A stretch of DNA of 64,000 nucleotides from Bosea sp. F3-2 (lineage in GTDB: Bacteria; Pseudomonadota; Alphaproteobacteria; Rhizobiales; Beijerinckiaceae), in NCBI RefSeq assembly GCF_008253865.1, contig NZ_CP042331.1, positions 5,421,501-5,485,500 on the forward strand, in the 5' to 3' direction. The position numbers were made by a program, and so were the translations under genes. The notes beneath the pieces are model-generated. The model saw nothing but the letters and a program-made list of their open reading frames with translations, made no database searches and was not told the origin of the DNA. Positions 1 through 8,080 of the stretch are shown here, in pieces. Positions within the stretch are counted from its first letter, which is position 1, and every line of letters starts with the position of its first letter.

Positions 1-59
1 GGTTCCCCAAGATTAGAATGAAACCATCCGGCGGGCCTTGAACCCGCTTCAGGAGACAG

Positions 60-398
60 ATGATGTCCGACGTCAACGCCCGCATCGAAGCGGAAGTGAA
101 GAACAACGACGTGGTGCTCTTCATGAAGGGCACGCCGCAATTCCCGATGTGCGGCTTCTCCGGCCAGGTCGTGCAGATCCTCAGCTACATCGGCGTGCCC
201 TATAAGGGCGTGAACGTGCTCGAGGATCAGGAAATCCGCGAGGGCATCAAGGCCTATTCCAACTGGCCGACGATCCCGCAGCTCTACGTCAAGGGCGAGT
301 TCATCGGCGGTTGCGACATCACCCGCGAGATGTTCCAGGCCGGCGAGCTGCAGGCGCTCTTCGAGGAAAAGGGCATCGCGGTGAAGCAGGCGAGCTGA
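60..398 (+). CDS. grxD: Monothiol glutaredoxin, Grx4/GrxD family
   Basis: Monothiol glutaredoxins of this family carry or pass on [2Fe-2S] clusters with glutathione in the cytoplasm, usually working with BolA proteins. The 112-residue protein is the usual single-domain length and has the signature CGFS at residues 31-34, followed by the WPTIPQLY segment with the cis-proline that helps bind glutathione. Two adjacent ATG codons (60 and 63) are possible. An AGGAGA ribosome site lies just upstream and its spacing suits the second slightly better. In related bacteria bolA often sits directly upstream, but only 59 bases precede the gene here. A perfect hairpin overlaps its stop codon. Confidence 0.95.
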   Translation: MMSDVNARIEAEVKNNDVVLFMKGTPQFPMCGFSGQVVQILSYIGVPYKGVNVLEDQEIREGIKAYSNWPTIPQLYVKGEFIGGCDITREMFQAGELQALFEEKGIAVKQAS

Positions 399-408
399 GG
401 CTCGCCTG
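387..408 (+). terminator. Hairpin overlapping the grxD stop codon
   Basis: A perfect 9-bp stem (387-395 with 400-408) and a TGAG loop span the grxD stop codon. No T-run follows, so it is only a terminator-like or mRNA-stabilising hairpin between two convergent genes. Confidence 0.4.
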
Positions 409-440
409 ACCCGTCGAAGTCATCGAGTCGATCGCCTTCC

Positions 441-689
441 TTAGGCCGCCACGCATTGCGGATGCGGCTTGCGGATGCGCTCGACTGACGCCGGGTATTT
501 CTCGAGCATCCGCTCCGGCCTGATCGGCCGGCGCACCAATTCCCCGCCGCAATTCGGGCAGGTGCCGGCGAAGCGCATCTCGGCGCAGTCGGCGCAGAAG
601 GTGCACTCGAAGGTGCAGATCAGGGCGTCGCGCGACTGCGGCGGCAGGTCGCGGTCGCAGCATTCGCAGTTCGGGCGCAGTTGCAGCAT
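441..689 (-). CDS. DUF1272 family small zinc-binding protein
   Basis: This 82-residue protein has the DUF1272 pattern: an N-terminal LRPNCECC, then CTFECTFCADC and a final CPNCGG. Together they supply enough cysteines for two zinc knuckles. A strong GGAGGGAG ribosome site about 8 bases before the ATG at 689 supports the start. The family has no established function. It is probably a cytoplasmic zinc-ribbon protein. It converges on grxD with a 42-base gap. Confidence 0.85.
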   Translation of the reverse strand: MLQLRPNCECCDRDLPPQSRDALICTFECTFCADCAEMRFAGTCPNCGGELVRRPIRPERMLEKYPASVERIRKPHPQCVAA

Positions 690-811
690 GGCGTCGTCTC
701 CCTCCGATCGACGGGGAGAATGACCGCAAACGGTCCCGAAACCAGCAATTTTGCGTGATCCGACCGATCAACGCTGCGGATCGATTATTTTCGGCTCAGC
801 AGAACTCAGCG

Positions 812-918
812 CTGTCATCCCGGACGTAGCGAAGCGCAGATCCGGGATCCATGCCTGAGCGTTTCCGATCGACGTTCAGGCATGGATCCCGGGTCTCCCT
901 GCGGTCGCCCGGGATGAC
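812..918. repeat. Palindromic intergenic repeat, family A (copy 1)
   Basis: Inverted arms begin GTCATCCCGG and end CCGGGATGAC, with inner arms GATCCATGCCTGA and its complement. The same plan recurs at 6506, 10846, 23425, 37851, 49658, 53298 and 57008. It fills most of the gap 690-959, which otherwise shows nothing. Confidence 0.85.
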
Positions 919-959
919 GACGGTGGGTTCATTGCGCAGGCGCCGGCCACCGACCGCGC

Positions 960-2690
960 CTACTTCACCAGCAGCCAGTCCTCGACCACAAGCGCATCGA
1001 GCCCGCTCGTATAGAACATCAGGATCGCATCCTCCGCCGTGTGCAGGATCGGCTTGCCCATGATGTTGAAGGAGGTGTTGAGGATCACCGGCACGCCCGT
1101 CAGCTCATGGAAGGCCGAGATCAGCGCGTGGTAGCGTGGGTTGCGCTCCGCCGTGACGCTCTGGAGGCGGCCGGTCGCGTCCTCATGGACCACGGCCGGG
1201 ACGCGGTGGCGCACCGCCTCCTTCCAGGTCAGCGTGCGCTCCATATAGGGCGCGTCCTGATAGTTATCGAACCAGTCGGCGGCGTGCTCGGCCAGGATCG
1301 AAGGCGCGAAGGGCCGGAAGGCCTCGCGGTACTTCACCTTGGCGTTGAGGATGTCCTTGGCGTCGGCCGGGCGCGGATCGGCGATGATCGAGCGGTTGCC
1401 GAGCGCGCGCGGCCCGAATTCGGCGCGGCCCTGGACCCAGCCGATCAGCTTGCCCTCGGTGAGGAGCTTGGCCGTGACGGGGGCGATTTCATCAGGAGAG
1501 AGCTTCCGCAGCCGCTTCTCCCAGAGCTGCATGCGCTCGAAAGGCTCGGTCGAGACGCGCGAGCCGAGATAGGGGGTGAGAGGCCCCTTCGGCGCGCGCC
1601 AGTCCGGGTTCGCTTCGGCGTGGCTAAGCCAGGCGGCACCGATGGCATTGCCGTCATCGGCCGGGGCGGAGGGCACGAATACGGTCTCGAAGCCGTGGCG
1701 GCCGGCGATCTTGCCGTTGAAGGAGGAGTTCAGCGCGCAGCCGCCGGCCATGACGAGGTTTTCGCTCGGCACGAGCGCCGCGGTCTCGGCGAGCAGCGCT
1801 TCCATCATCTCGGCGAAGACGTCCTGCCCGCAGCGGGCGAGATCGGCCCAGCCCTGATCGAGCGCATCGGCCGGGCGGCGGGCCAGGATTTTCGCTGCGA
1901 CCGCCTGCACCACATCGGCCTTGGCGAAGGAGAGCTTGTGGCCCTCGATCGTGTAGAGCTTGCGCAGCAGCGCCATCAGCTCCGGGTCGGTCTTGCCGTA
2001 GGGGGCGAGCCCCATGATCTTCCATTCCTCGCCCTTGGCCTGGTCGAAGCCGGCGAGGTCGGTGACGAGCCCGAAATAGAAGCCGATCGATTCCCGCCCG
2101 CGATGGCGCTTCACCTCGCGGATGCGGCCGTTCTCCAGCGCGAAGATGGCGGAAGCCCCGGTCTCGCCCATGCCGTCGACGACGAGGCAGGCGGCGTTGT
2201 CGAAGGGCGAGGACCAGCAGGCATAGGCGGCGTGGCTGAGATGGTGGCCGTAGCGCTTGAGGCCGGTGACGTTGGCCTTGCCATAGGCGCGGTCGAGCCC
2301 GAGCAGCACGCCCATGCCGGCGCGTTGCTGGGCGTGATGGAGCGAGGCGATCAAGGCGCGCTCGGTGCGCTCGGGCACCAGCGAGCGGTTGAGCTCGGGC
2401 GAGAGCTTGAGCAGCGCGTCGAGGGTGAAGGAGCCGGCGCGCGCCATCTGGTCGAGGAAGCCGGTGAAGTCCTCGCCCCAGCTGGTGGCGATGGTGACCT
2501 CGGCGTCCTTCGGGATGTAGCGCTTCAGCAGCCCTTCCATGCGCGGCGCCGAATCGGGCTCGCAATTGGGCGCGCGCTTGTATTGCAGATAGCGCTCGGT
2601 CGCCTCGGCGAAGAGCACCTCGCCGTCGGGGCCGATGATCGCGATGGCGGGATCATGGAAGGTGGTCGCGAGACCGATCGTATAGTTCAT
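960..2690 (-). CDS. Carbamoyltransferase, NodU/CmcH/TobZ family
   Basis: These enzymes move a carbamoyl group from carbamoyl phosphate, through a carbamoyl-adenylate, onto a hydroxyl of a sugar or antibiotic. The protein has the N-terminal Kae1-like ATP-binding fold, with the histidine-rich HHLSHAAYA segment and VVDGMGETG, and the C-terminal carbamoyltransferase domain with GRAEFGPRALGNRSI. I start it at the ATG at 2690, which gives the family N-terminus MNYTIGL; an ATG at 2735 would add 15 atypical residues. Length (576 aa) is normal. No sugar or antibiotic biosynthesis genes are nearby, so the acceptor cannot be guessed. Confidence 0.85.
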   Translation of the reverse strand: MNYTIGLATTFHDPAIAIIGPDGEVLFAEATERYLQYKRAPNCEPDSAPRMEGLLKRYIPKDAEVTIATSWGEDFTGFLDQMARAGSFTLDALLKLSPELNRSLVPERTERALIASLHHAQQRAGMGVLLGLDRAYGKANVTGLKRYGHHLSHAAYACWSSPFDNAACLVVDGMGETGASAIFALENGRIREVKRHRGRESIGFYFGLVTDLAGFDQAKGEEWKIMGLAPYGKTDPELMALLRKLYTIEGHKLSFAKADVVQAVAAKILARRPADALDQGWADLARCGQDVFAEMMEALLAETAALVPSENLVMAGGCALNSSFNGKIAGRHGFETVFVPSAPADDGNAIGAAWLSHAEANPDWRAPKGPLTPYLGSRVSTEPFERMQLWEKRLRKLSPDEIAPVTAKLLTEGKLIGWVQGRAEFGPRALGNRSIIADPRPADAKDILNAKVKYREAFRPFAPSILAEHAADWFDNYQDAPYMERTLTWKEAVRHRVPAVVHEDATGRLQSVTAERNPRYHALISAFHELTGVPVILNTSFNIMGKPILHTAEDAILMFYTSGLDALVVEDWLLVK

Positions 2691-2761
2691 GGAGCAAGCC
2701 AATAGCCTCCCGCGCATGCGACGCCAATCGCTCAATGCGCGGGTGGGGTGGGGGAAGCGCT

Positions 2762-3751
2762 CTACCGGGCCGCGAAAGCAACGCTGGCGGCGGTCTGCTC
2801 GATTGCCGGCTGCAGCTTCGGCATCTCCGCCTCATCCGCCATGACGAGAAGGCGGACGAAGCGCCCGCCGGGGCCGATGGCGAGATATTGCACGAAGCTC
2901 TTGTCGTTGCCGTTGGGATGCTTGAAGGAGCCGGAAAGCAGCACGCCGTCCTGCCCGGCGAAGGGCACGCGCTTGCGCTCCTTGATCTCGGCCGTCTGCA
3001 TGTCGCGCGTGCTCCTCAGCATCGTCTCGGAGAGCTTCTCCTCCTGGCCGGGCTTGATGGGCGCGGACATCTGGTAGGCGGCGATCATCAGCGGCTGGGT
3101 GCCCGAGGGGTCGGTGCTGCGTTCGCCGGTGGTCATCAGCACGCCGGCGCCGCCGATGGTGTCGACGACGCGGAACGGCGCTGCGGTCTTGATGGTGAAG
3201 GGAAGCGCGGCGAGCTTCTCGTCGAGCGAGGCCTCCTTGCCGAGCGAGACCGACGCGACCAGCGCCTTGACCTCGGCCGGCTGCATCTTGGCGGCTGGCG
3301 GCGCCTGCACGGTCATCATCACCGTCTTCGGCCCCTTGAACAGGGCGATCCATTTGTCGAGTTTGGTGCCGCCGGCCTCCTGCGTGCCGCTCAGCAGCGG
3401 CACCTTTTCGCCGCCGGTGCCGTCGACCTGCTCGACCTTGGTGATATTGACCTTCTGCCGGGCGAAATTGGTCTTGGCGCTCTCGCTGTCGTTGAACAGC
3501 GTCGCGAGCTGCGGATAGGCTTCCGCGGGCATCTCGACGATCAGGACGCTGGCCTGCGTCTTCGGGTTGGACAGTCCGGCAAAGCCGGATGCCGGTTCGA
3601 AGCCCTTCGGCGCGACCAGCGAGACGCTGGTGCCGGGAATGGGTTTGCGCTCCTGCGCGATGGCCGATCCCGCGGCAACGCTCAGCGCCACCGCGAGCAT
3701 GATCGCTCCCGCCCGGTGAAAACCCTGCTTCCGCTTGCGCAAGAGTGTCAT
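2762..3751 (-). CDS. Exported protein of unknown function
   Basis: The 329-residue protein starts with a basic segment, a hydrophobic helix and a signal-peptidase site after SAIA (about residue 31), so it should be periplasmic. The ATG at 3751 has an AAGGA ribosome site about 6 bases away; a longer reading frame upstream has no comparable site. The mature part shows alternating strands and two similar halves, each with a segment like PxxxxPFTxxxxxPFRVVD or PxGFEPASGFAG, which suggests two related beta domains. I do not recognise a named family. It is co-directional with tlpA, 150 bases downstream of it. Confidence 0.6.
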   Translation of the reverse strand: MTLLRKRKQGFHRAGAIMLAVALSVAAGSAIAQERKPIPGTSVSLVAPKGFEPASGFAGLSNPKTQASVLIVEMPAEAYPQLATLFNDSESAKTNFARQKVNITKVEQVDGTGGEKVPLLSGTQEAGGTKLDKWIALFKGPKTVMMTVQAPPAAKMQPAEVKALVASVSLGKEASLDEKLAALPFTIKTAAPFRVVDTIGGAGVLMTTGERSTDPSGTQPLMIAAYQMSAPIKPGQEEKLSETMLRSTRDMQTAEIKERKRVPFAGQDGVLLSGSFKHPNGNDKSFVQYLAIGPGGRFVRLLVMADEAEMPKLQPAIEQTAASVAFAAR

Positions 3752-3900
3752 GCTCGATCCTTTCGGCCGCTGCTGAGGCCTTTTGCTTAGTCGCAGATTC
3801 TTGTCGGAAAACCGTGGGACACTTTTCCGGAATCTGCTGAGCAGAACGCCGCAATGCGACGAGAGTTCGTCAACACGCTGCCATTGCCGCGACGTTGCGC

Positions 3901-4530
3901 TCAGGGCTTGCCGATCGCGGCCTTCATCAACGCTTTCGAATCGGCGCTCGCCCAGTCGGCCGGGCCCTGGATGATGCCGAGCTCGCAGCCGGATTTGTCG
4001 ACGATAATGCTGACCGGCATGCCCTCGACCTTGTGGGCGGCGCGCAGCGACTGGAAGGTCGCCGCCTGCGGATCGCCGTAGAAGGGCAGCGTGGCGACCT
4101 TGTTCTCGGCGAGCCAGGCCTTCGGCTTGTCGAGGTTGCGCGTGTCGATGTTGATGGCGACGACGGCGAAATCCGGCCCGCCCATCTCCTTCTGGAGTGT
4201 GTCGAGCGCCGGCATTTCCTTGAGACAGGGCGCGCACCAGGTCGCCCAGAGATTGACCAGCAGCGTCTTGCCCTTCAGTGCCGCGAGCGTCATCGGCTGG
4301 CCGTCCGGGCCGGTGAAGGCGAGCTCCGGGGCCGGCTGCGGGCGTGAGCGCAGCTCGATGGCCGCGACCTCACCCTTGACCAGCGGCTTCATGCGTTCGG
4401 CGGTCGTGCGTGCCGCGCTGCATGATCCGTTGCCGGCATCGCCCGTGACGGAGTAGAACGCCGCCACGCCAGCGAGGCCGAGCGCCGCCACGACCCCGAG
4501 GGCCAGTCCGATCTTCATTCCAGACGTCAT
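3901..4530 (-). CDS. tlpA: TlpA-family thiol:disulfide interchange protein
   Basis: TlpA is a membrane-anchored periplasmic thioredoxin. In rhizobia it reduces cytochrome oxidase assembly factors. The protein has an N-terminal membrane anchor (about residues 5-26), the redox motif WCAPC at 98-102 in the context VNLWATWCAPCLKEMPAL, and the cis-proline in EGMPVS. Two more cysteines (near residues 37 and 188) match the extra structural pair known in TlpA. A GAGG ribosome site precedes the ATG at 4530. It is divergent from argH with only 30 bases between, an arrangement common in this order. Confidence 0.9.
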   Translation of the reverse strand: MTSGMKIGLALGVVAALGLAGVAAFYSVTGDAGNGSCSAARTTAERMKPLVKGEVAAIELRSRPQPAPELAFTGPDGQPMTLAALKGKTLLVNLWATWCAPCLKEMPALDTLQKEMGGPDFAVVAINIDTRNLDKPKAWLAENKVATLPFYGDPQAATFQSLRAAHKVEGMPVSIIVDKSGCELGIIQGPADWASADSKALMKAAIGKP

Positions 4531-4560
4531 TGCGCGTCCTCAAAAGCAGGAAAGACCGTC

Positions 4561-5946
4561 GTGAGCAATCGCATGTGGGGTGGGCGTTTCGCCACAGGTC
4601 CGGGCGCCATCATGGAGGAGATCAATGCCTCCATCGATTTCGACAAGAAGCTCTGGCGCCAGGATATCCGCGGTTCGCTCGCCCATGCGGCTATGCTGGC
4701 CGAGACCGGCATCCTGACGAAGGACGATGTCGCAACCATCACCGCGGGTCTCAAGCAGGTCGAAGGTGAGATCGAGAGCGGCGCCTTCACGTTTTCGCGT
4801 GCGCTCGAAGACGTCCACATGAACGTCGAGTCCAACCTCAAGGACAAGATCGGCGCCGCTGCCGGCCGGCTGCACACCGCCCGCTCGCGCAACGACCAGG
4901 TCGCGACCGATATGCGGCTATGGGTGCGCGACACCCTCGACGAGATCGACGGACAGATGGCTGACCTGCAGCGCGCGCTTGCCGAGAAGGCCGATACCTA
5001 TGCCGGCGCGGTGATGCCGGGCTTCACCCATCTGCAGTCGGCGCAGCCGGTCACCTTCGGCCATCATCTCCTCGCCTATGTCGAGATGCTGGGCCGTGAC
5101 CGCGGCCGTGTCCGCGACGCCCGCGCGCGCCTCAACGAATGCCCGCTCGGCGCGGCGGCCCTTGCTGGCACCTCCTTCCCGATCGACCGGCACATGACGG
5201 CGAAGGCGCTCGGCTTCGACCGCCCGACCGCGAACTCGCTCGATTCGGTCTCCGACCGCGATTTCGTGCTGGAGACGCTCTCGACCGCCTCGATCTGCGC
5301 CATGCACCTCTCGCGCCTCGCCGAGGAAATCGTGCTCTGGGCGACGCCGCAATTCGGCTTCGTCAAGCTCTCGGATGCCTTCTCGACGGGGTCCTCGATC
5401 ATGCCGCAGAAGCGCAATCCCGACGCGGCTGAGCTGGTGCGCGGCAAGGCGGGCCGGGTGTTCGGCGCGCTGCAGGCGCTGCTGACCATGATGAAGGGCC
5501 TGCCGCTCAGCTATTCCAAGGACATGCAGGAGGACAAGGAGGGCACCTTCGACGCCCTGCAGACGCTTTCGCTCTGCCTCGCCGCCATGGCCGGCATGGT
5601 CCGCGACATGCAGCCCGACCTCAAGGCGATGAAGAAGGCGGCGGGCTTCGGCTACGCCACCGCGACGGATCTCGCCGACTGGCTGGTGCGGGTGCTGAAG
5701 ATGCCGTTCCGCGACGCGCATCACGTCACCGGCCGGCTCGTCGGCATCGCCTCCGAGAAAAAGGTCGGGCTGGAGAAGCTCTCGCTCGCCCAGATGCAGG
5801 CGGTGGAGCCGAAGATCACCGAGGCGGTCTTCGCCGTGCTCGGCGTCGACCAGTCGGTCAAGAGCCGCGTCAGCTATGGCGGCACGGCGCCCGCCAATGT
5901 CCGCAAGCAGGCACGGCGCTGGCTGAAGCAGCTCGCGAAGGGATAA
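4561..5946 (+). CDS. argH: Argininosuccinate lyase
   Basis: ArgH splits argininosuccinate into arginine and fumarate, the last step of arginine synthesis. The 461-residue length is standard. The N-terminus MSNRMWGGRF, the HTARSRNDQ segment, and the fumarase-superfamily signature GSSIMPQKRNPD at about 277-288, which carries the catalytic serine loop, are all present. The start is a GTG with an AGGAAAG site about 9 bases upstream. It heads a co-directional run with the small lipoprotein and lysA, so arginine and lysine synthesis genes sit together. Confidence 0.97.
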   Translation: MSNRMWGGRFATGPGAIMEEINASIDFDKKLWRQDIRGSLAHAAMLAETGILTKDDVATITAGLKQVEGEIESGAFTFSRALEDVHMNVESNLKDKIGAAAGRLHTARSRNDQVATDMRLWVRDTLDEIDGQMADLQRALAEKADTYAGAVMPGFTHLQSAQPVTFGHHLLAYVEMLGRDRGRVRDARARLNECPLGAAALAGTSFPIDRHMTAKALGFDRPTANSLDSVSDRDFVLETLSTASICAMHLSRLAEEIVLWATPQFGFVKLSDAFSTGSSIMPQKRNPDAAELVRGKAGRVFGALQALLTMMKGLPLSYSKDMQEDKEGTFDALQTLSLCLAAMAGMVRDMQPDLKAMKKAAGFGYATATDLADWLVRVLKMPFRDAHHVTGRLVGIASEKKVGLEKLSLAQMQAVEPKITEAVFAVLGVDQSVKSRVSYGGTAPANVRKQARRWLKQLAKG

Positions 5947-5989
5947 GCCGTCATGCTCGGCTGTCCGACGAGCGGTCCCATACCACCGC

Positions 5990-6122
5990 TCCCTTCTCCC
6001 CTTGTGGGAGAAGGTGCCGGCAGGCGGATGAGGGGTCGCGCAGGTCTGAAAGTTCGGTGTTCGGCTCGCGCCCAGCGTCGCGAGACCCCTCACCCTAGCC
6101 CTCTCCCGCAAGGGGAGAGGGG
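5990..6122. repeat. Palindromic repeat, family C (copy 1)
   Basis: Outer arms CCCTTCTCCCCTTGTGGGAG and CTCTCCCGCAAGGGGAGAGG enclose inner arms GATGAGGGGTCGCG and CGAGACCCCTCACC. It lies between argH and the lipoprotein gene and occupies most of that gap. Confidence 0.75.
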
Positions 6123-6223
6123 ATATGTGGCGCTTGCCCGAGAATGACGCAGGTCGAGAGCCTCGCGCTCCGCTGCATCCTCCGCTACTGTCCTGCCACG
6201 CTTCGTTCCGAGGGTTCGCTTTC

Positions 6224-6487
6224 GTGCTTGATTCCCGCCTGAAATTCGGCCGCACCCTGCTGGTCGTCGGCCTTCTGGCCGTTGCACTCGCTGCCTGCGG
6301 GCGAAAGGGGCCGCTCGAGGCGCCACCGAATGCGGCCGGAGCCATCGATCTGCCCGATGACCAGATCGGCGCCCAGGAGAACGACGTCTCCTCCTATGGT
6401 TCGGCCTCGGTGCTGGCGAAGCCGGCCAAGGCGAACAAGGCGATCGTCGTGCCGAACAAGCCGTTCATCCTCGATCCGTTGATGTGA
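6224..6487 (+). CDS. Small lipoprotein, LptM/YifL-like
   Basis: This 87-residue protein begins with a signal peptide ending in the lipobox LAAC, followed by GRKGPLE. That pattern is typical of LptM (YifL), a small outer-membrane lipoprotein that helps LptD fold. I choose the GTG at 6224 because it gives a short basic N-terminus and has a GAGGG ribosome site upstream; an ATG at 6125 would add 33 residues ahead of the signal peptide. Its place between argH and lysA matches yifL upstream of lysA or dapF in other proteobacteria. Confidence 0.8.
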   Translation: MLDSRLKFGRTLLVVGLLAVALAACGRKGPLEAPPNAAGAIDLPDDQIGAQENDVSSYGSASVLAKPAKANKAIVVPNKPFILDPLM

Positions 6488-6505
6488 TTTCAGTCTTCAC
6501 GCGCC

Positions 6506-6609
6506 GTCATCCCGGGCGACCGCAGGGAGACCCGGGATCCATGCCTGAGCGCTTCTGCTAAAAGGTTCCGGCATGGATCCCGGCTCTACGCTACGCTCCG
6601 GCCGGGATG
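6506..6609. repeat. Palindromic repeat, family A (copy 2)
   Basis: It starts GTCATCCCGGGCGACCG, has central arms around CATGCCTGAGC and GGCATGGATCC, and ends GGCCGGGATGG. It sits between the lipoprotein gene and lysA. Confidence 0.85.
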
Positions 6610-6649
6610 GCGGCGCGGATTTCAGCCGATTTTTCCAGGGTTAAGTCCC

Positions 6650-7933
6650 ATGCATCATTTCGCCTATCGCGACGGCTCGCTCCATGCCGAGGGCGTCGAT
6701 CTCCAGCGCATCGCGGCCGAGGTCGGCACGCCGGTCTATGTCTATTCCACCGCGACGATCGAACGGCACTACAAGCTGTTCGCGGCGGCCGTGAAGAAGA
6801 CCGCCGGCAAGACCCATGTCTTCTACGCCATGAAGGCGAACGGCAATCTCGGCGTGCTGAAGACGCTGGGGGCGCTCGGCGCCGGCATCGACACGGTCTC
6901 CGAAGGCGAGGTGCGCAAGGCGCTCGCCGCCGGCATCCCGCCCGGAAAGATCGTGTTTTCCGGCGTCGGCAAGAGCGAGCAGGAGCTGCGCTTCGCGGTC
7001 GAGGCCGGCATCTATCAGGTCAATATCGAGAGCGAGAGCGAGCTCGACCTGCTCTCCAGGGTCGCGGCCTCGCTCGGCAAGCGGCAGGAGGCGGTGTTTC
7101 GCGTCAATCCCGATATCGGCGCCGGCGGCCACGCCAAGATCACGACCGGCTCGTCCGAGAACAAGTTCGGCGTCTCCTTCGAGGAGGTCGGCCGGCTCTA
7201 TGGACGGGCGGCCAACATGCCGGGCGTGCGGATCATGGGGCTTGCCGTCCATATCGGCAGCCAGATCCGCGAGATCGACGCCTTCGAGGCGGCCTATTCC
7301 AAGATGGTCGCGCTGGTCGGCTCGCTGAAGGGCGAAGGCCATCGCGTCGACCGGCTCGACCTCGGCGGCGGGCTCGGCATCCCCTACGACATCCCGAAGA
7401 CCTTCGACTATGGGCCGGGGCTGATCGATGCCTATGCCGAGATGGTCGCCAAGGTGACGAAGGGCCTCGATGTCGAGCTCGGCTTCGAGCCGGGCCGTCT
7501 CATCGTCGGCAATGCCGGCGTGCTGCTGACGAAGGTGCTGCATCTCAATCCGCGCCCGACCAAGCAGTTCCTCATCGTCGATGCGGCGATGAACGACCTC
7601 GTCCGGCCGGCGATGTACGAGGCCTATCACGAGATCTGGCCGGTGGCCGAGCCGGTGATCGGCGGGCCGGAGGTCGCTTACGACGTCGTCGGGCCGATCT
7701 GCGAATCGGGCGACACCTTCACGGCCGGCCGGGCCCTGCCGCAGCTCAGGCAGAACGATCTCATCGCCTTCATGACGGCGGGCGCCTATGGCGCCTCGAT
7801 GTCCTCGACCTACAACCAGCGCCTGTTGATCGCCGAGGTGATGGTCAAGGGTGACGACTACGCCGTGACGCGGCCGCGCCAGAGCTATGAGGAGCTGATC
7901 GGCACGGACCGGCTGCCCGGCTGGTTCGCCTGA
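6650..7933 (+). CDS. lysA: Diaminopimelate decarboxylase
   Basis: LysA converts meso-diaminopimelate to lysine with pyridoxal phosphate. The 427-residue, two-domain protein has the PLP lysine in FYAMKANGN (about residue 64), the phosphate-binding GGGLGIPY, the FEPGR motif, and the CESGDTF motif (about residue 350), which reaches the active site of the partner subunit. The ATG at 6650 gives the usual MHHFAYRDGSLHAEGV start. It follows argH and the lipoprotein gene on the same strand, with repeat copies in the gaps. Confidence 0.97.
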   Translation: MHHFAYRDGSLHAEGVDLQRIAAEVGTPVYVYSTATIERHYKLFAAAVKKTAGKTHVFYAMKANGNLGVLKTLGALGAGIDTVSEGEVRKALAAGIPPGKIVFSGVGKSEQELRFAVEAGIYQVNIESESELDLLSRVAASLGKRQEAVFRVNPDIGAGGHAKITTGSSENKFGVSFEEVGRLYGRAANMPGVRIMGLAVHIGSQIREIDAFEAAYSKMVALVGSLKGEGHRVDRLDLGGGLGIPYDIPKTFDYGPGLIDAYAEMVAKVTKGLDVELGFEPGRLIVGNAGVLLTKVLHLNPRPTKQFLIVDAAMNDLVRPAMYEAYHEIWPVAEPVIGGPEVAYDVVGPICESGDTFTAGRALPQLRQNDLIAFMTAGAYGASMSSTYNQRLLIAEVMVKGDDYAVTRPRQSYEELIGTDRLPGWFA

Positions 7934-8080
7934 TCTGATTCGTTCCGCTCCCCTGGCTGTTCACGAAAGGTGGAGCGGCGCCGGCAGTGCCGTCTTCGCA
8001 CTGGCAATGCCACATTCCCGTGTTAGCCTGACTGCGTCAGGCAAGTTCAGACAGGAATGGGGGCCGCCCGGAGCGATGGC

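Noticed and set aside
1041..2705. Long open frame opposite the carbamoyltransferase, and similar long frames opposite other genes (for example 61246-63471)
   Set aside because: They are mirror frames caused by high GC in the third codon position; compositions are abnormal and no domains are seen.
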